Source: Campylorhamphus procurvoides
Lineage: Eukaryota; Chordata; Aves; Passeriformes; Dendrocolaptidae
Assembly: GCA_013396655.1 (NCBI GenBank)
Contig: WBMV01000093.1
Location: 100,470-164,469, forward strand
DNA: 64,000 nt
Reading direction: 5' to 3'
Part shown: in pieces, positions 13,912-24,430 of the stretch
Position numbering within the stretch: the stretch's first letter is position 1
Layout of the letters: each line of letters starts with the position of its first letter
Made by a program: the position numbers and the translations under genes
Notes under the pieces: model-generated
Database searches by the model: none
The model's input: only the letters and a program-made list of their open reading frames with translations
Told to the model about the DNA's origin: nothing

Positions 13912-14385
13912 CTCACAGAATCACAAAGGTTGGAAAAGACCACCAAGACCATCAAATCCAATCTTTGACCAAGTACCAACTTGCCCATTAAACCACATCA
14001 CAAAGTGCCACATCCATGTGTTCCTTTGAATCACTTCAGGGATGGGGACTCCACCAGTGCCCTGGGCAGCTGTGCCAGGGCCTGGCTGTCCTTCCAGGGA
14101 GGAAATTTTCCCAATATCCAGCCTAAACTTATCCTGGCCCAGCCTGAGGCCGTTGCCTCTCCTCCTGTCCCTGTTCCCTGGGAGCAGAGCCCGATCCCCC
14201 CCAGCTCCCCCCTCCTGACAGGGACTTGCAGAGCCAGAAGGTCCCCCCTGAGCCTCCTTTTCTCCAGGCTGAGCCCCCCCAGCTCCCTCAGCTGCTCCTG
14301 CTGCTCCAACCCCTTCCCCAGGGGTGCCCTGCCCAGTGACCCCCAGCCCCAGTGACCCCCCGGCCCCTCAGGCCAGCTCAGCTCC
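13912..14385 (-). mobile_element. CR1 LINE fragment
   Basis: Antisense CR1. It begins with the reverse-complemented tail (CTCACAGAATCACAAAGGTT, then GGAAAAGACCACCAAGACCA) and runs through the CR1 3' region to a C-rich block near 14340-14385. It belongs to a different subfamily from the copy at 6.6 kb, with AATCACTTCAGGGATGGGGA and CTCCACCAGTGCCCTGGGCA as diagnostic blocks. Its segment 14014-14125 is repeated exactly at 14532-14643. The right boundary is approximate. Confidence 0.88.
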
Positions 14386-14530
14386 TGGCACCTGCCCTGT
14401 ATAACTGGGGAAAGGTTCTCTGGCTGTGCCTTGGCAGGTAATTACACCCATTTGCAGAAGTACCAACACTGCAGAGCGGGGCTTGGAAGATCCATGTTTG
14501 GGAATTCTCCTCTCTCTTCATTTGGCCCAA

Positions 14531-14531
14531 N
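14531..14531. other. Single ambiguous base (N)
   Basis: An isolated N at the left edge of the duplicated CR1 block. It marks an assembly join or an unresolved base. Confidence 0.95.
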
Positions 14532-14643
14532 CCATGTGTTCCTTTGAATCACTTCAGGGATGGGGACTCCACCAGTGCCCTGGGCAGCTGTGCCAGGGCC
14601 TGGCTGTCCTTCCAGGGAGGAAATTTTCCCAATATCCAGCCTA
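14532..14643 (-). mobile_element. CR1 segment duplicated between two single Ns
   Basis: This 112-bp block matches 14014-14125 at every base, in the same orientation, and is bounded by a lone N on each side (14531 and 14644). It starts and stops in the middle of CR1, with neither a 3' tail nor a natural truncation point. A 112/112 match together with N boundaries is best explained by a misplaced or duplicated read segment at an assembly join, not by a real second insertion. Confidence 0.85.
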
Positions 14644-14644
14644 N
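14644..14644. other. Single ambiguous base (N)
   Basis: An isolated N at the right edge of the duplicated CR1 block, after which unrelated unique sequence resumes. Confidence 0.95.
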
Positions 14645-15895
14645 CTGTGGGCATGGGGAGGGCACGAGGCCAGGGAGTGTTGGCCTCTGTTTTTTCTTGT
14701 GATTGCATCATTTCTTCAAGCAACTCCTTAAAGCTTTGTGCCCCAAGGAAGGCTCTTAGGCCCAGTTTATCTCATCTCACAGAGACATTGGACACCCTGG
14801 CCCCAGTCTAACACTGAGCTCTTCTATACTGCACAGAAGTGACAGGTACCAAAACACCCCATCCTTTAAAGAACCAGTAAAGGATAATCTATACTTTAAA
14901 GAACCAAATATATGTCCTTATTTGCTCTGGCTTTGATTTGGTGGTTTAATTTATGCAGATAAAACCGAATTAGATGCCAGTTTTAAAACCTGGACTTACA
15001 CTTTAAAGCAGAACCCAGAGACAGGGAAGGCACATCCCACCCTGCAGCACCACAAAGCCTTTGGAGCATCACCCCTTTCCTGGCTCCAGAAGGGCATGGC
15101 TGCACAGGAGTGCTCTAGGCATGTGTTCCACACCTGGAAATATTCCTATTTGAGGCTTAGAGCTCCAGCAGGAGCATTGCAAAAATAAACCCATCTCTTT
15201 GAGTGAGATGGGTGCAAGAGCAGGGCTGGGTCTGTCTGGTGGGCAGGACATTGGGGCATTGGTGGCAGTGGGGATGGGGACATGCAGATGCCCTGGCTGG
15301 GGTCAGATCTCAGCCCTGGCACAGGGTTCTCAGGTGTCTGAAGGCAGGAATCCCCCTGCCACAAACCACCTACCAACTTTTATATATTTTAAAATAAGAC
15401 AGGATCAAGGTCTTATGTATTTCAGCATGTTTTGCTTTGCCTTACATTTCCAATCCTCTTTTCCAAGCCTATTCCTTCTACTATTTTTTCTCCCCTCAGC
15501 CAGGTTTTTTAATCCTTCCATTCAAGGCTGAATTCTTCTCTTTTCCTTTTCATGCCATCGAGGTGAACAGAGTCTATTTTAGATCTTGTTCATTAATGTA
15601 TCGAGGCATCTTACTTTGTATTACTTCCATATCTTGATGTTATCTAAAGCTTTTTATATAGTAAGAGAGAAATTACAAGGTTCATAATTTCCCTCATACA
15701 TGTAACAAAGATGATAAAGCATGAAATTGCAGAGCTGTGACTGATTTTCTATAGAAGTTCAACAGCTTCCAGCAGGCTACAGCAGAGATGGGGTTGGATT
15801 TGGGCTGTGCCTTTAGGTCTGTGCTGATGTGTATCTGTGTGTGTACGTGTCTGGAATTAGAAACTTGTATATGTCTTTTATATGAGTCAAATACA
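14645..15895. other. Unique non-coding DNA, no gene seen
   Basis: No recognisable gene or repeat. It is mixed in composition, with a pyrimidine-rich patch around 15440-15550. Open frames of up to 110 codons (15199-15531) give leucine/phenylalanine-rich translations of T-rich DNA with no recognisable domain. Confidence 0.55.
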
Positions 15896-16339
15896 TGTCA
15901 GAGGAGGCCACGGAGATGCTCTGAGGGCTGGAGCCCCTCTGCTCTGGAGCCAGGCTGGGACAGCTGGGGAGGTTCACCTGGAGAACTGAAGGATCCAGGG
16001 AGACCTGAGAGCCCCTTCCAGTGCCTAAAGGGGCTCCAGGAGAGCTGGAGAGGGACTGGGGACAAGGGATGGAGGGACAGGACAAGGGGGAATGGCTTCC
16101 CAGTGCCAGAGGGCAGGGATAGATGGGATAATGGGAAGGAATTGTTGGCTGTGAGGGAGGAGAGGCCCTGGCACAGGTTGGGCAGAAAAGCTGTGGCTGC
16201 CCCATCCCTGGAAGTGTCCAAGGCCAGGCTGGAGCACCCTGGGCTGGTGGAAGGTGTCCCTGCCCATAGCAGGAAGTGGAACTGGATGAGCTTTACAGTC
16301 CCTTCCAACCCAAAGCATTCTGTGACTCTGATTCTATAA
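15896..16339 (+). mobile_element. CR1 LINE fragment, about 440 bp
   Basis: The longest sense CR1 here. It starts in the region encoding the very end of ORF2/early 3' UTR (GAGGAGGCCACGGAGATGCT, then CTGAGGGCTGGAGCCCCTCT). It continues through GGACAAGGGGGAATGGCTTC and CCCTGGCACAGGTTGGGCAG, and ends CCTTCCAACCCAAAGCATTC plus degenerate octamers. No intact reading frame survives; the 183-codon frame beginning at 15788 is a read-through of this repeat. Confidence 0.93.
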
Positions 16340-17989
16340 ACACATCAAACACAGCAATATTAAAACACCAGGTAAAACCCTTTGGAGAGGATGCAGCATG
16401 TCTGCAGCAGATTGGGAATTACACAGCAAGTTTGCAGAGCACCAGACAGCTCTTCATTAGGTCCTGTTTGGACAAGCAGATGAAAGAAGGGATTCAGTTT
16501 ACCCACATCTGCAAAATCCAGCTTGGAGGAATAAGCACTCAGCAAGAAGCTTCGGATTCTTTGTGCACCTGCCCAGGGCAAAAGTACCATAGCACTGACT
16601 TTACTCCTGGGCTTTTAAAAACATCTTGCTTTTGACATGCTACAGACAGAGCAGCTGTAAGTGCTGGTTGGACGTCCTGGAGAGCATCTGAGCCCGACAC
16701 TGTGCTCTTAGATTCATGGAAATGAAGAAAACATAGCACCTGCCAGGGCCAAAGTCACTCAAGAACAGCAATTCAAGTATTGGACAGATAAGGCACAATC
16801 AGCCTTCTCAAATCTGTCACTAAGGACAATGGACCTGCACTCCTTCCAATGTCCTACTGAAGGCCAAGTGAAACGAAATCTTTCTAATTACTAATGATTC
16901 ACCCAATTTCTTCTACACTGCTGGGGTGAGACAATCACCAATGCTTCAGTGGTGTTAGGATCCCCATCCCAAATGTCCAGGCCACTCTGTGTCCATGGCA
17001 AGGAGCACAATGCCCTCATTCCTGCTCTCATCAGCAGTGTTGATGAGGCCTTGGAGCTCCCCAAAGGCAGCCACAGAGCTGAAAGGACCATTCCCACCGT
17101 GGGGTTTGTCCTTGAACTCAGCCTGCTCTCCCTAAGCCAGGATTCAGAGAATACAACATCCATATCATACTGCCTAGGCATGTCCTGAGGCTGGCAAGGC
17201 CTGCTCTCCCCATTCCCTTAAATATCCAAATCCCTGAGGTTGACTTTTTCTGTCACTCATCCCTACAGCACACTAGGCAACGGTGAGCCTTTAAAAGAAT
17301 AAAATTTAACATATCAGCATGAATTTAGCAGTATAAATACAAAGCCTCTGTGCCACCCTGCCTAATGTTTCACTGGCCACATCCTGCAGTGATGAAGGTA
17401 ACTCGGTCTTGAGGCAGATTTTAAACACTGGACAGCAGAGCAGGAGCTTTCCAGGGTCACACCAACCCCATCACACACTCACACCCTCCCTGTGCCAACC
17501 TGGCATGGTCACAGCCATGGCCACGGATCACTGCAGGCACCCATGGAAATGTGGGGAATTTTGCTTCACAAACTGCCCCTTCAGTCTCAGAACAAGCTGG
17601 TTGTTGTCTCACATCCTATCACACCTCTGGGCTGTTCTCTTCCCATCACTGTGGCCAAGGAGCCCCGGGGGGCTGCAAGACCCATGGAAATGCTGGAGAA
17701 GCCATGGAAGCCCAGCCCGGTACCAGCACGCACCACTTAAGCTCTACTATGTCACAAATCCATCCTTATTTAAATATATGCATGTGCAAATATTTTTAGA
17801 AAGTTTCAAGCACGTACTCTAGGATGGTAATATCTTCCAAAAGCTGTGGATTTCACTAAATCATTTTTACTGCCCCAGTTTTGAAGGAAGTATAAATATT
17901 GTACGCACGGAATCCGGCGGCGTTCCAAGGGCACCAGTGCCTGTGGAGCTGTGCAGGGCTGTGGCTCAGGGGCTGCTGGGGTTGCTGGG

Positions 17990-18020
17990 CTTGTTTTAGT
18001 GTCATCAGCTTGTTTTAGTG
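17990..18020. repeat. Short direct repeat CTTGTTTTAGTG x2
   Basis: The 12-mer CTTGTTTTAGTG occurs at 17990-18001 and again at 18009-18020, separated by TCATCAG. It is too short to assign to any family. Confidence 0.6.
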
Positions 18021-21000
18021 ACTCTCATAAGGGAACTTAAATCATCCAATGACAGTTTTTGATTTCCTTAATTTCAGAGCAAATGTGGGAATTGGGTGAG
18101 CTCAGGAAAGCGACGTGGTGTGTGAACGTGGTAAGGAGATGGCAAACTAAACTCCCCTCATGCCAGCCTTGCATTTAAACTGTAAGTCTAGAAATCTCCT
18201 TAAAAAAATTACCATTGAAGAAGTCCAGTCTTGCTTTTTTGTATTACTGCCTTGCCTAAGAGCCTTAGTTATGCTCTTGAGTTCTGGATGTCCAAAATAC
18301 ACCCCCCTGTCTCAGAGCTGTAGGTTACATATCCTAAGACACCAAGTCATTCCTTGCCCAGCTGAATCCAGGCTAATGCATTGCATTTATTCCCTAAAAG
18401 CATTCAGAGGAAAAAGGAAAGAGCAAACAAAATAAACCCCAGTGTTACACAGGAATTAAATATACAGTCTCTACTACTTGGCATTTTGCTGTCCACAAAG
18501 AGCCAGCCAGAGAGCCCAAGGTTTCTCTCCTCTCAAGGATGAGTGAAGGCTGGATTGCTAACTCCGTGATCCCTCTGAAATTGCCCATGTCTGTGATATC
18601 TGAGAGTCAGCACCTCTGCCTGTTCCGCTGTCACACCTCTTGTTCAGGGCTCTCCTGTGCTAATCTGCCCCTGCTCAGCTCCAGATAACACAATGCACTC
18701 CCTCTTCTACTTCCCGAGCTTATTTGCAGACGTAGCCAGCCATAAGAAGCTTTAAATGTGTATTACACTCCAAGAAAAACCCCTGTGGCCCACCAAGTAG
18801 TGGGCTGGAAAACCAGTTTAGATTCACAAAGAAGCTGGTATTAAAATCCTGGAGGACTTAGCATTCCACCTGCCATGCACTCGAAGCCCTGCAAAGAATA
18901 AAGGAGCCCTGGTAATTTTGCTAAAAAATGAAATCCCATCATTTCTGCAGAATAAACAAAAACAAACCCAATGCATTAGCTATGCAATACCTCTCAGCAC
19001 CACAGTTTGAATGCATCATTAAAGACAGATTTTACCCATGAAAAGTGTTTTAAAAAAGTAATAAACACACAAAACTTTACGTATACTTTCCATTTCATTC
19101 CTACATCCTCTCTGTGGGAGGTGGACTCAGATTAAGCTGGTATAGCCAATTCCTTCAGCTCCAGGAAGCTGGAGCCCTATTTCTTACAGCTCACTTATTG
19201 TATATTGTGCTCTAAACTAGAGCCTACCTGCAAGTGTAAAATTTGGGAATATAAATCTATGATGTTCACAGATATTAGAAATGAAAATAAGAAAGGAGCA
19301 GCTAGAATGTCATCTCACTGTTGGCACATCAAGTTCACATTCCCCCTTCCAGGTCCTAAGGCACACAGCAAGGCCAATTCTCTGACTTTTCTCCCCTGAA
19401 AGGCTGGTTTATTACAACATCCAGCTGGAATCCTCTATTCTCAAATCTAAGATGGCTTTATTAGTTACACGAGGAGGTATTTTTGAAGAAGGAGCACAGC
19501 ACCAAGAAAGTGAACGTGCAGTTACTGTGGAGAACATCTCTGCTGGCCCCCAGTCCTGACAAAGAGGTGTTGCCTTGTCCCTCTTCCAGCTGAGGAACCA
19601 TCACCATGGATTTGAGGAAGGACCAAACTGCAGCTTGGTATCCCAGCTGCTGGCAGGGTGATGCTCTAAGGAAGGTAAAACAACCCTCACATCTAAATTA
19701 AGCCTTAAGGAGGGGAAAAAGAATGGTACCTGCACACAGCAGAATCCTGAGGGATATTAAAACAGGAGACAACAGCCACAGGCAACAAGGCATGGCCAAG
19801 TCTGCTTCCAGCCTCCTCCAGTGACAAAGCAGGGTACCTAAGGCTCCTCAGCCTTTGATTATATATCAAAAATACTATAAAATAATGAGATTGAGTCTTC
19901 TGTCTGGCATAGTGGCTTTTAATTATGAGACTTTCCCCCAGTGCTGGCATTGCACTGGTGTAAATGAGGGGTATGAGAGGCACAGCGGGCACTGCATCCA
20001 AACCATCCTGCTCTGGGAATTCCCTGAGCACATACACAGCAGACACTGCCCAGGTCACTGCTACACTCTCAGCCTTGAGAAGACACGGAATGACAGAGGA
20101 CAGCTGTAAAATATCCATGCCCATTCCATGGCCACTGGCTGCCCTGGCGAGGGATGGGCCCCAGTTCCCAGAACACACAACTGCAGCAGAGGATACTGCA
20201 AGGTTACCCAGCAAAGACAAGTCCTGAGGGAAATATTCAGGAGCAGCTCCCTGGTTGGTGGCTGCTTCCCGCTGCAGAATGTCACTCACACGGAAAGTCA
20301 CGATGCCTTGATAGGCTTCACAATCCCCATCAGTTCTTCAGCTGCTTGGCTAATCAGATATTATTACCTCCTTTGTGTTTTCTTTCCCAGCCCTCTCTCT
20401 CTCTTTCTCTGGCAAGGTTGCTGTAAAAGGACTCGGTAATGATTCCTATCTAAATATTTCACTTGCAATACAAAGGTCTGTATTTTGCATACCGTGGAAC
20501 TTCTGTTGCTTTGTCTTTTGACAAAAAGCTCCCTGAGCTTCTGGGAATAAATACCGATAATTGTACCCAGGCTCCGCAGAGCATCTTGTGCGTTAAACCA
20601 CGCAAACTTGGATTTAAAGGCAGTAATTGCTGAGGACGTGACTCCAACACACCCAAATGCTGGAGGCTTGTGTGAAGGTGGAGGTTTGGGAGCCTCCCTT
20701 TTTCAGGCTTGAGGCTACATCAGATCTTTCTGTGCCACACAGACAGCCTGGCAGGACATGTGGAACCAGAGCTTGGTGCTGTGATTCCCGTCCTGCAGGG
20801 TCACCTCCTTGTTTGGGCTACCCCCTTGCTGCATGCAGAGTGAAAGGAACATTTCATGTTAGAAACATGTTTGTCATGGGCCTGGTTCTTCTACAGACAC
20901 CGGCCATGTCTATAGACATATTGCCATTCCATTCCTTGGGGGAAGATGCAGCTCAGTGCTAAAGGCTTTAGGAAATCCCACTGTCCGACTTAACTCTTGC

Positions 21001-21505
21001 TTTCCTTGTATGCAGAACACCAGGATTTCAATTTTGCCTAAATCAGAGGAGATTAAACTTCAGAATCCCAAACCCAGGCAAATTGTCAGGAATATTTTTT
21101 TCTCCTAATTCTCTAACAAGACAGACCTGGTGCCTTTAAAGTCTTCTGCAAAGGACAGATCCCTGGGCTTTGAATCTCCCTTATCTTACGAGCACCTTCA
21201 CCAACAAAGATCTGATCCATGTTGAGAAGATGTTAATTCCTGAGGAACAGTTAAAGCAATCCCTGGAGCAGGGACCTGACGAATCCTTGCAGCTCCTTGT
21301 GCTGTGTATGGGGACACAGACCACCAGCAACAGCCCTGCTCCTTCCACCCAGCACTCTCCATGCCACTGAGACTCGAACAAAGGCAGCCTTTTCTCAGCA
21401 GGACGTGTTAGCTCGGGCACTCTGCCATGGCTCCCCAGCTTCTGCAGGTAACTGGATGCAGTGTAGACAAGCCTAATGTGGTTTCATATGGAAATGAGTG
21501 GTAAA

Positions 21506-21521
21506 TTATTAATATTAATAA
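21506..21521. repeat. Perfect 16-bp AT palindrome
   Basis: TTATTAATATTAATAA is self-complementary and consists of overlapping ATTAAT homeodomain-type cores. It may be a binding site or simply AT-rich sequence. Confidence 0.5.
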
Positions 21522-22439
21522 CATCTATAAACAACTGGTGACAACTTCAAGTGGCTTATTGTGTAGTACGTACAAGGCATCTGTTCATTATCATTTACAA
21601 ACGCTCCCGATACACACAACAATTTACCCAAGGAGCTGTGCAGACACATCCCACCCTGAGCTTCCCCTGGCAGCCCCAAGGTGCTGACAGCACCCCAGAG
21701 TGCTGGGAGAGCCCTGTGCACACCCTGGAGTGTTTGCCCAGGGCTGGGGGGACGAGCTGCTCCTTTCCCTTCCCATCTCTGCTCTGGAAGGTCGCAGCGA
21801 TTGCATCAGTGGAGATTTGTCTCGCTCACACAGGGCCTGATCCTCGCTGGCAGCCAGATGTCTGCGAGCTCTTACGTGTGCCTGTGATGGTTTAAGGCCC
21901 AAAGGAAAGTTCCTCCAGCCCAGTGAGTAACCCAGGGGAAAAGGTTGGGAGAGGGAGAGGCAAATGGGGCTGTGAGTACAGGATTCTGCAAAGCACCACT
22001 GTAAGTTTATTATGTCAAAGACAGAGTAAGCCGTGATGTTACAATTTTTCTGTCAAGGACAGTGATAAAAAACTCTCCTCACTCCAAGCTCTGGGATTTA
22101 TGGCATAGGTTTCCAACCTCCAGAGGCTAATTATTTCCAGTCATCCTGCAGTGCACCCTGGGCAATGCTTTATGAAGTTAGCTTCATGTGGCTGAACACC
22201 CCTTACTTCACTGGCCTCTTGCTGTCATGATGCAAAGACGGACTAGTACTTCATGTAGCAATTTTTAAATAGGAGTGGATGATTTTTCAAGTAATTATTA
22301 GCAAAAACGTCAAACAGAAAGGCAGAGGCTGGCTATCCTACTGAGAGGAACCACTGAGGCAGAAAATATGTGCCAGAGCATGGAGTGGGAGCTGCACTGA
22401 GCTTGCTGTCAGACAATGTGCTTTATCAAGCCGGGAACA

Positions 22440-22790
22440 CAACACCAGGCTGCTCATAATGCCTCCTTTAATGAGCCGGCCCGGCCGCCGCGCTCCGCTG
22501 TATTCACAGAAACACAGGAGCTTTTCAGCAACTGATTTTAATCTCATTTCCTCATCTGAGAAGGGCCCGGGAAACCCAACACTTTCAAAAAAATTGTTTT
22601 TTAATTGTTGTTGGCAACCTCATCTGCTCCCTTCAAAGGACGAGTTAATGGTATCTAAACAGAGAACAGTGACACCGCAGCGAGCGGGGGAGCTGCTCCT
22701 CTCTCTGTGTCTCTCACAAAGACCAATTCTCAAATTACCAGATGTTTTCTTCATCTTTTGGGAAAGCAAAAAAAAACGTTGAGCCCTTCC
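22440..22790. promoter_or_regulatory. Enhancer-like element with CpG-rich core
   Basis: A GC/CpG-rich core (GAGCCGGCCCGGCCGCCGCG at about 22472-22491) sits abruptly inside AT-rich unique sequence and is followed by TTTTTTAATTGTTGTTGGCA. CpGs are otherwise scarce nearby, so their retention suggests an unmethylated or constrained regulatory island. It is too small for a classical promoter CpG island and no gene adjoins it. Confidence 0.3.
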
Positions 22791-23280
22791 TTGAAGACAG
22801 AGGGGGGAATGACAACACCCAACCCGCAGATCAGGAGCAGCTTTGAAGTGGAGCCCTCCCAGGAGCTCTGAGCAACGCCAGGCTGGACATGACCTCACTG
22901 CATTGCACACAGGCAAGAAGGATGACCTTTGAGGTTAAAACACCAGCATCCAGCCAGGGATTTCTGCTGTCACTAAATCCCACAGTCCCCCCACATGCAA
23001 ATGGAGAAACCAGTTCATCCTTCCCTTCTTTCTGCTGTCTCGTTTGCTCCGTTAGCTTTGCAGGCATTTTTGGACATGGATCAGTCCTTTTTCTGTGTTT
23101 AGTGATGATACCTCTTCCTGAAGACTATCTGCACATGAATGACCAATAATAGCAGTGCTCTTACCAGATGGTGATCAAATCTTGGTGACATCTCACCTTT
23201 TTGGAATTACCTTCTGTATTGGGCTGCATAGAAAACCTGAACTAGAAACCTCTCCAGTCTTTGGGGGGATTAAGGCATAG

Positions 23281-23332
23281 TATGATAGAACCATAGAATA
23301 GTTTGGGTTGGAAGAGAACTTAAAAATCATAT
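23281..23332 (-). mobile_element. CR1 3' terminal scrap, head-to-head with next
   Basis: Antisense CR1 tail (GATAGAACCATAGAATAGTT, then TGGGTTGGAAGAGAACTTAA), about 50 bp long, then truncated. Its 5' side faces the 5' side of the sense CR1 that starts about 18 bp further on. Confidence 0.85.
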
Positions 23333-23349
23333 GTCAAAGCATGAGACAA

Positions 23350-23552
23350 ATCCTTCCCTGTGAGGGTGGGCAGGCCCTGGCACAGGTTGGGCAGAGAAGC
23401 TGTGGCTGCCCCTGGATCTCTGGAAGTGTCCCAGTCCAGGTTGGATGGGGCTTGGAGCAACCTGGGCTGGTGGAAGGTGTCCCTGCCCGTGGCAGGGGTG
23501 TAGGAATGGATAATTTTACAGTCCCTTCCAACCCAAACCATCTTATGATTCT
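23350..23552 (+). mobile_element. CR1 LINE fragment, 3' end
   Basis: Sense CR1 beginning at TCCTTCCCTGTGAGGGTGGG and ending CCTTCCAACCCAAACCATCT plus ATGATTCT. Because both this copy and its inverted neighbour carry their own 3' end, the pair represents two insertions rather than one internally inverted copy. Confidence 0.92.
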
Positions 23553-24022
23553 AAAACCTAACCCAACTAGATTTAGGAGTAAAGATACAATAATTGTTTT
23601 TTTATAAAAGGCTGCATGAAATCAGAGTTAAAAACCCAACCCCACAGAGAGCTGCAATAAAGGTCACTGTGCACATCTCCAAAGGTACAACCACACATGT
23701 CCCAGCAATCCAGCTGTGCCACACCTGGGCTTTCAGAGCAAGCCTGCATTTCAGTCAGGTCACACTGGGTGTTCCAACTATCTGTGTATCTGTAGAAATG
23801 TCTCAGCTACAAGGAACTGCTCAGCTCATTAACAGTCCCCTCTTTGAAGCTCCATCCAATTTTAGCAACCAAAATGCTGGAGGTGGCTCAGGCTGGCAAA
23901 CAGTAACCCCAGCCAGGCCTGGCGTGTCTGCCCAGCTCAGGACACGTCAAAAGGAAGCTCAGTGCCATTTAGGGTTGTTGAACAAGTGTGGCATTGCTGA
24001 GCTTACAGTCACCTGCTGTATT

Positions 24023-24430
24023 TCATAGAATACCAAAATATTCTGAGCTGGAAGGGACCCCCAAGGATCCTGGAGTCCAACCCTCAGCCCTGCACAGGAC
24101 CAGCCCCAAGAGTCACCCCCTGTGCTCCAGAGCATCATCCAAACCCTCCTGCAGCTCTGGCAGCCTTGGGGCTGTGCCCACTGCCCTGGGGAGCCTGGGC
24201 AGTGCCCACCACCCTCTGGGGGAAGAAGAACCTTTGGCTGAGATCCAACCTCAGCCTGCCCTGCCCCAACTCCAGACCTTCCCTGCGTGCTGTCCCTGGT
24301 CCCCACAGAGCAGAGATCAGTGCCTGCCCCTCCTCTGCCCCTCCCCAGGGAGTTGTCCCTGCAATGAGGTCTCCCCTCAGTCTCCTCTTCTCCAGGTTTT
24401 CTCTAAAAAGCAGCTGATCCCCACTCAGCA
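24023..24430 (-). mobile_element. CR1 LINE fragment, about 400 bp
   Basis: Antisense CR1 of a distinct subfamily (TCATAGAATACCAAAATATT, then CTGAGCTGGAAGGGACCCCC). It is nearly identical to the sense copy at 59037-59200: over 24077-24189 I count 2 differences in 113 bp with no gaps. This implies a recently active source or gene conversion. Frames of 115-153 codons across it are repeat-derived. Confidence 0.9.

Larger units (their letters stand above)
16340..23280. other. Unique non-coding DNA, no gene seen
   Basis: About 7 kb without a CR1 copy or recognisable gene. The 198-codon minus-strand frame at 19705-20301 is the longest N-free open frame in the window. It shows no recognisable domain, is overlapped by plus-strand frames of 84-103 codons, and has no convincing promoter context. 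Small direct repeats lie at 17990-18020, a CT-rich run at 20393-20412, and a perfect AT palindrome at 21506-21521. Confidence 0.5.

Noticed and set aside
14532..14643. Independent second CR1 insertion
   Set aside because: Exact identity to 14014-14125, mid-element boundaries and flanking Ns favour an assembly artefact.
19705..20301. 198-codon minus-strand open frame, longest without Ns
   Set aside because: No recognisable domain, overlapped by several frames on the other strand, and no supporting splice or promoter context.
21893..21960. TGTGATGGTTTAAG as a possible avian retroviral LTR start
   Set aside because: Only the first few bases resemble LTR starts. No matching end, target-site duplication, polyadenylation block or internal sequence was found.
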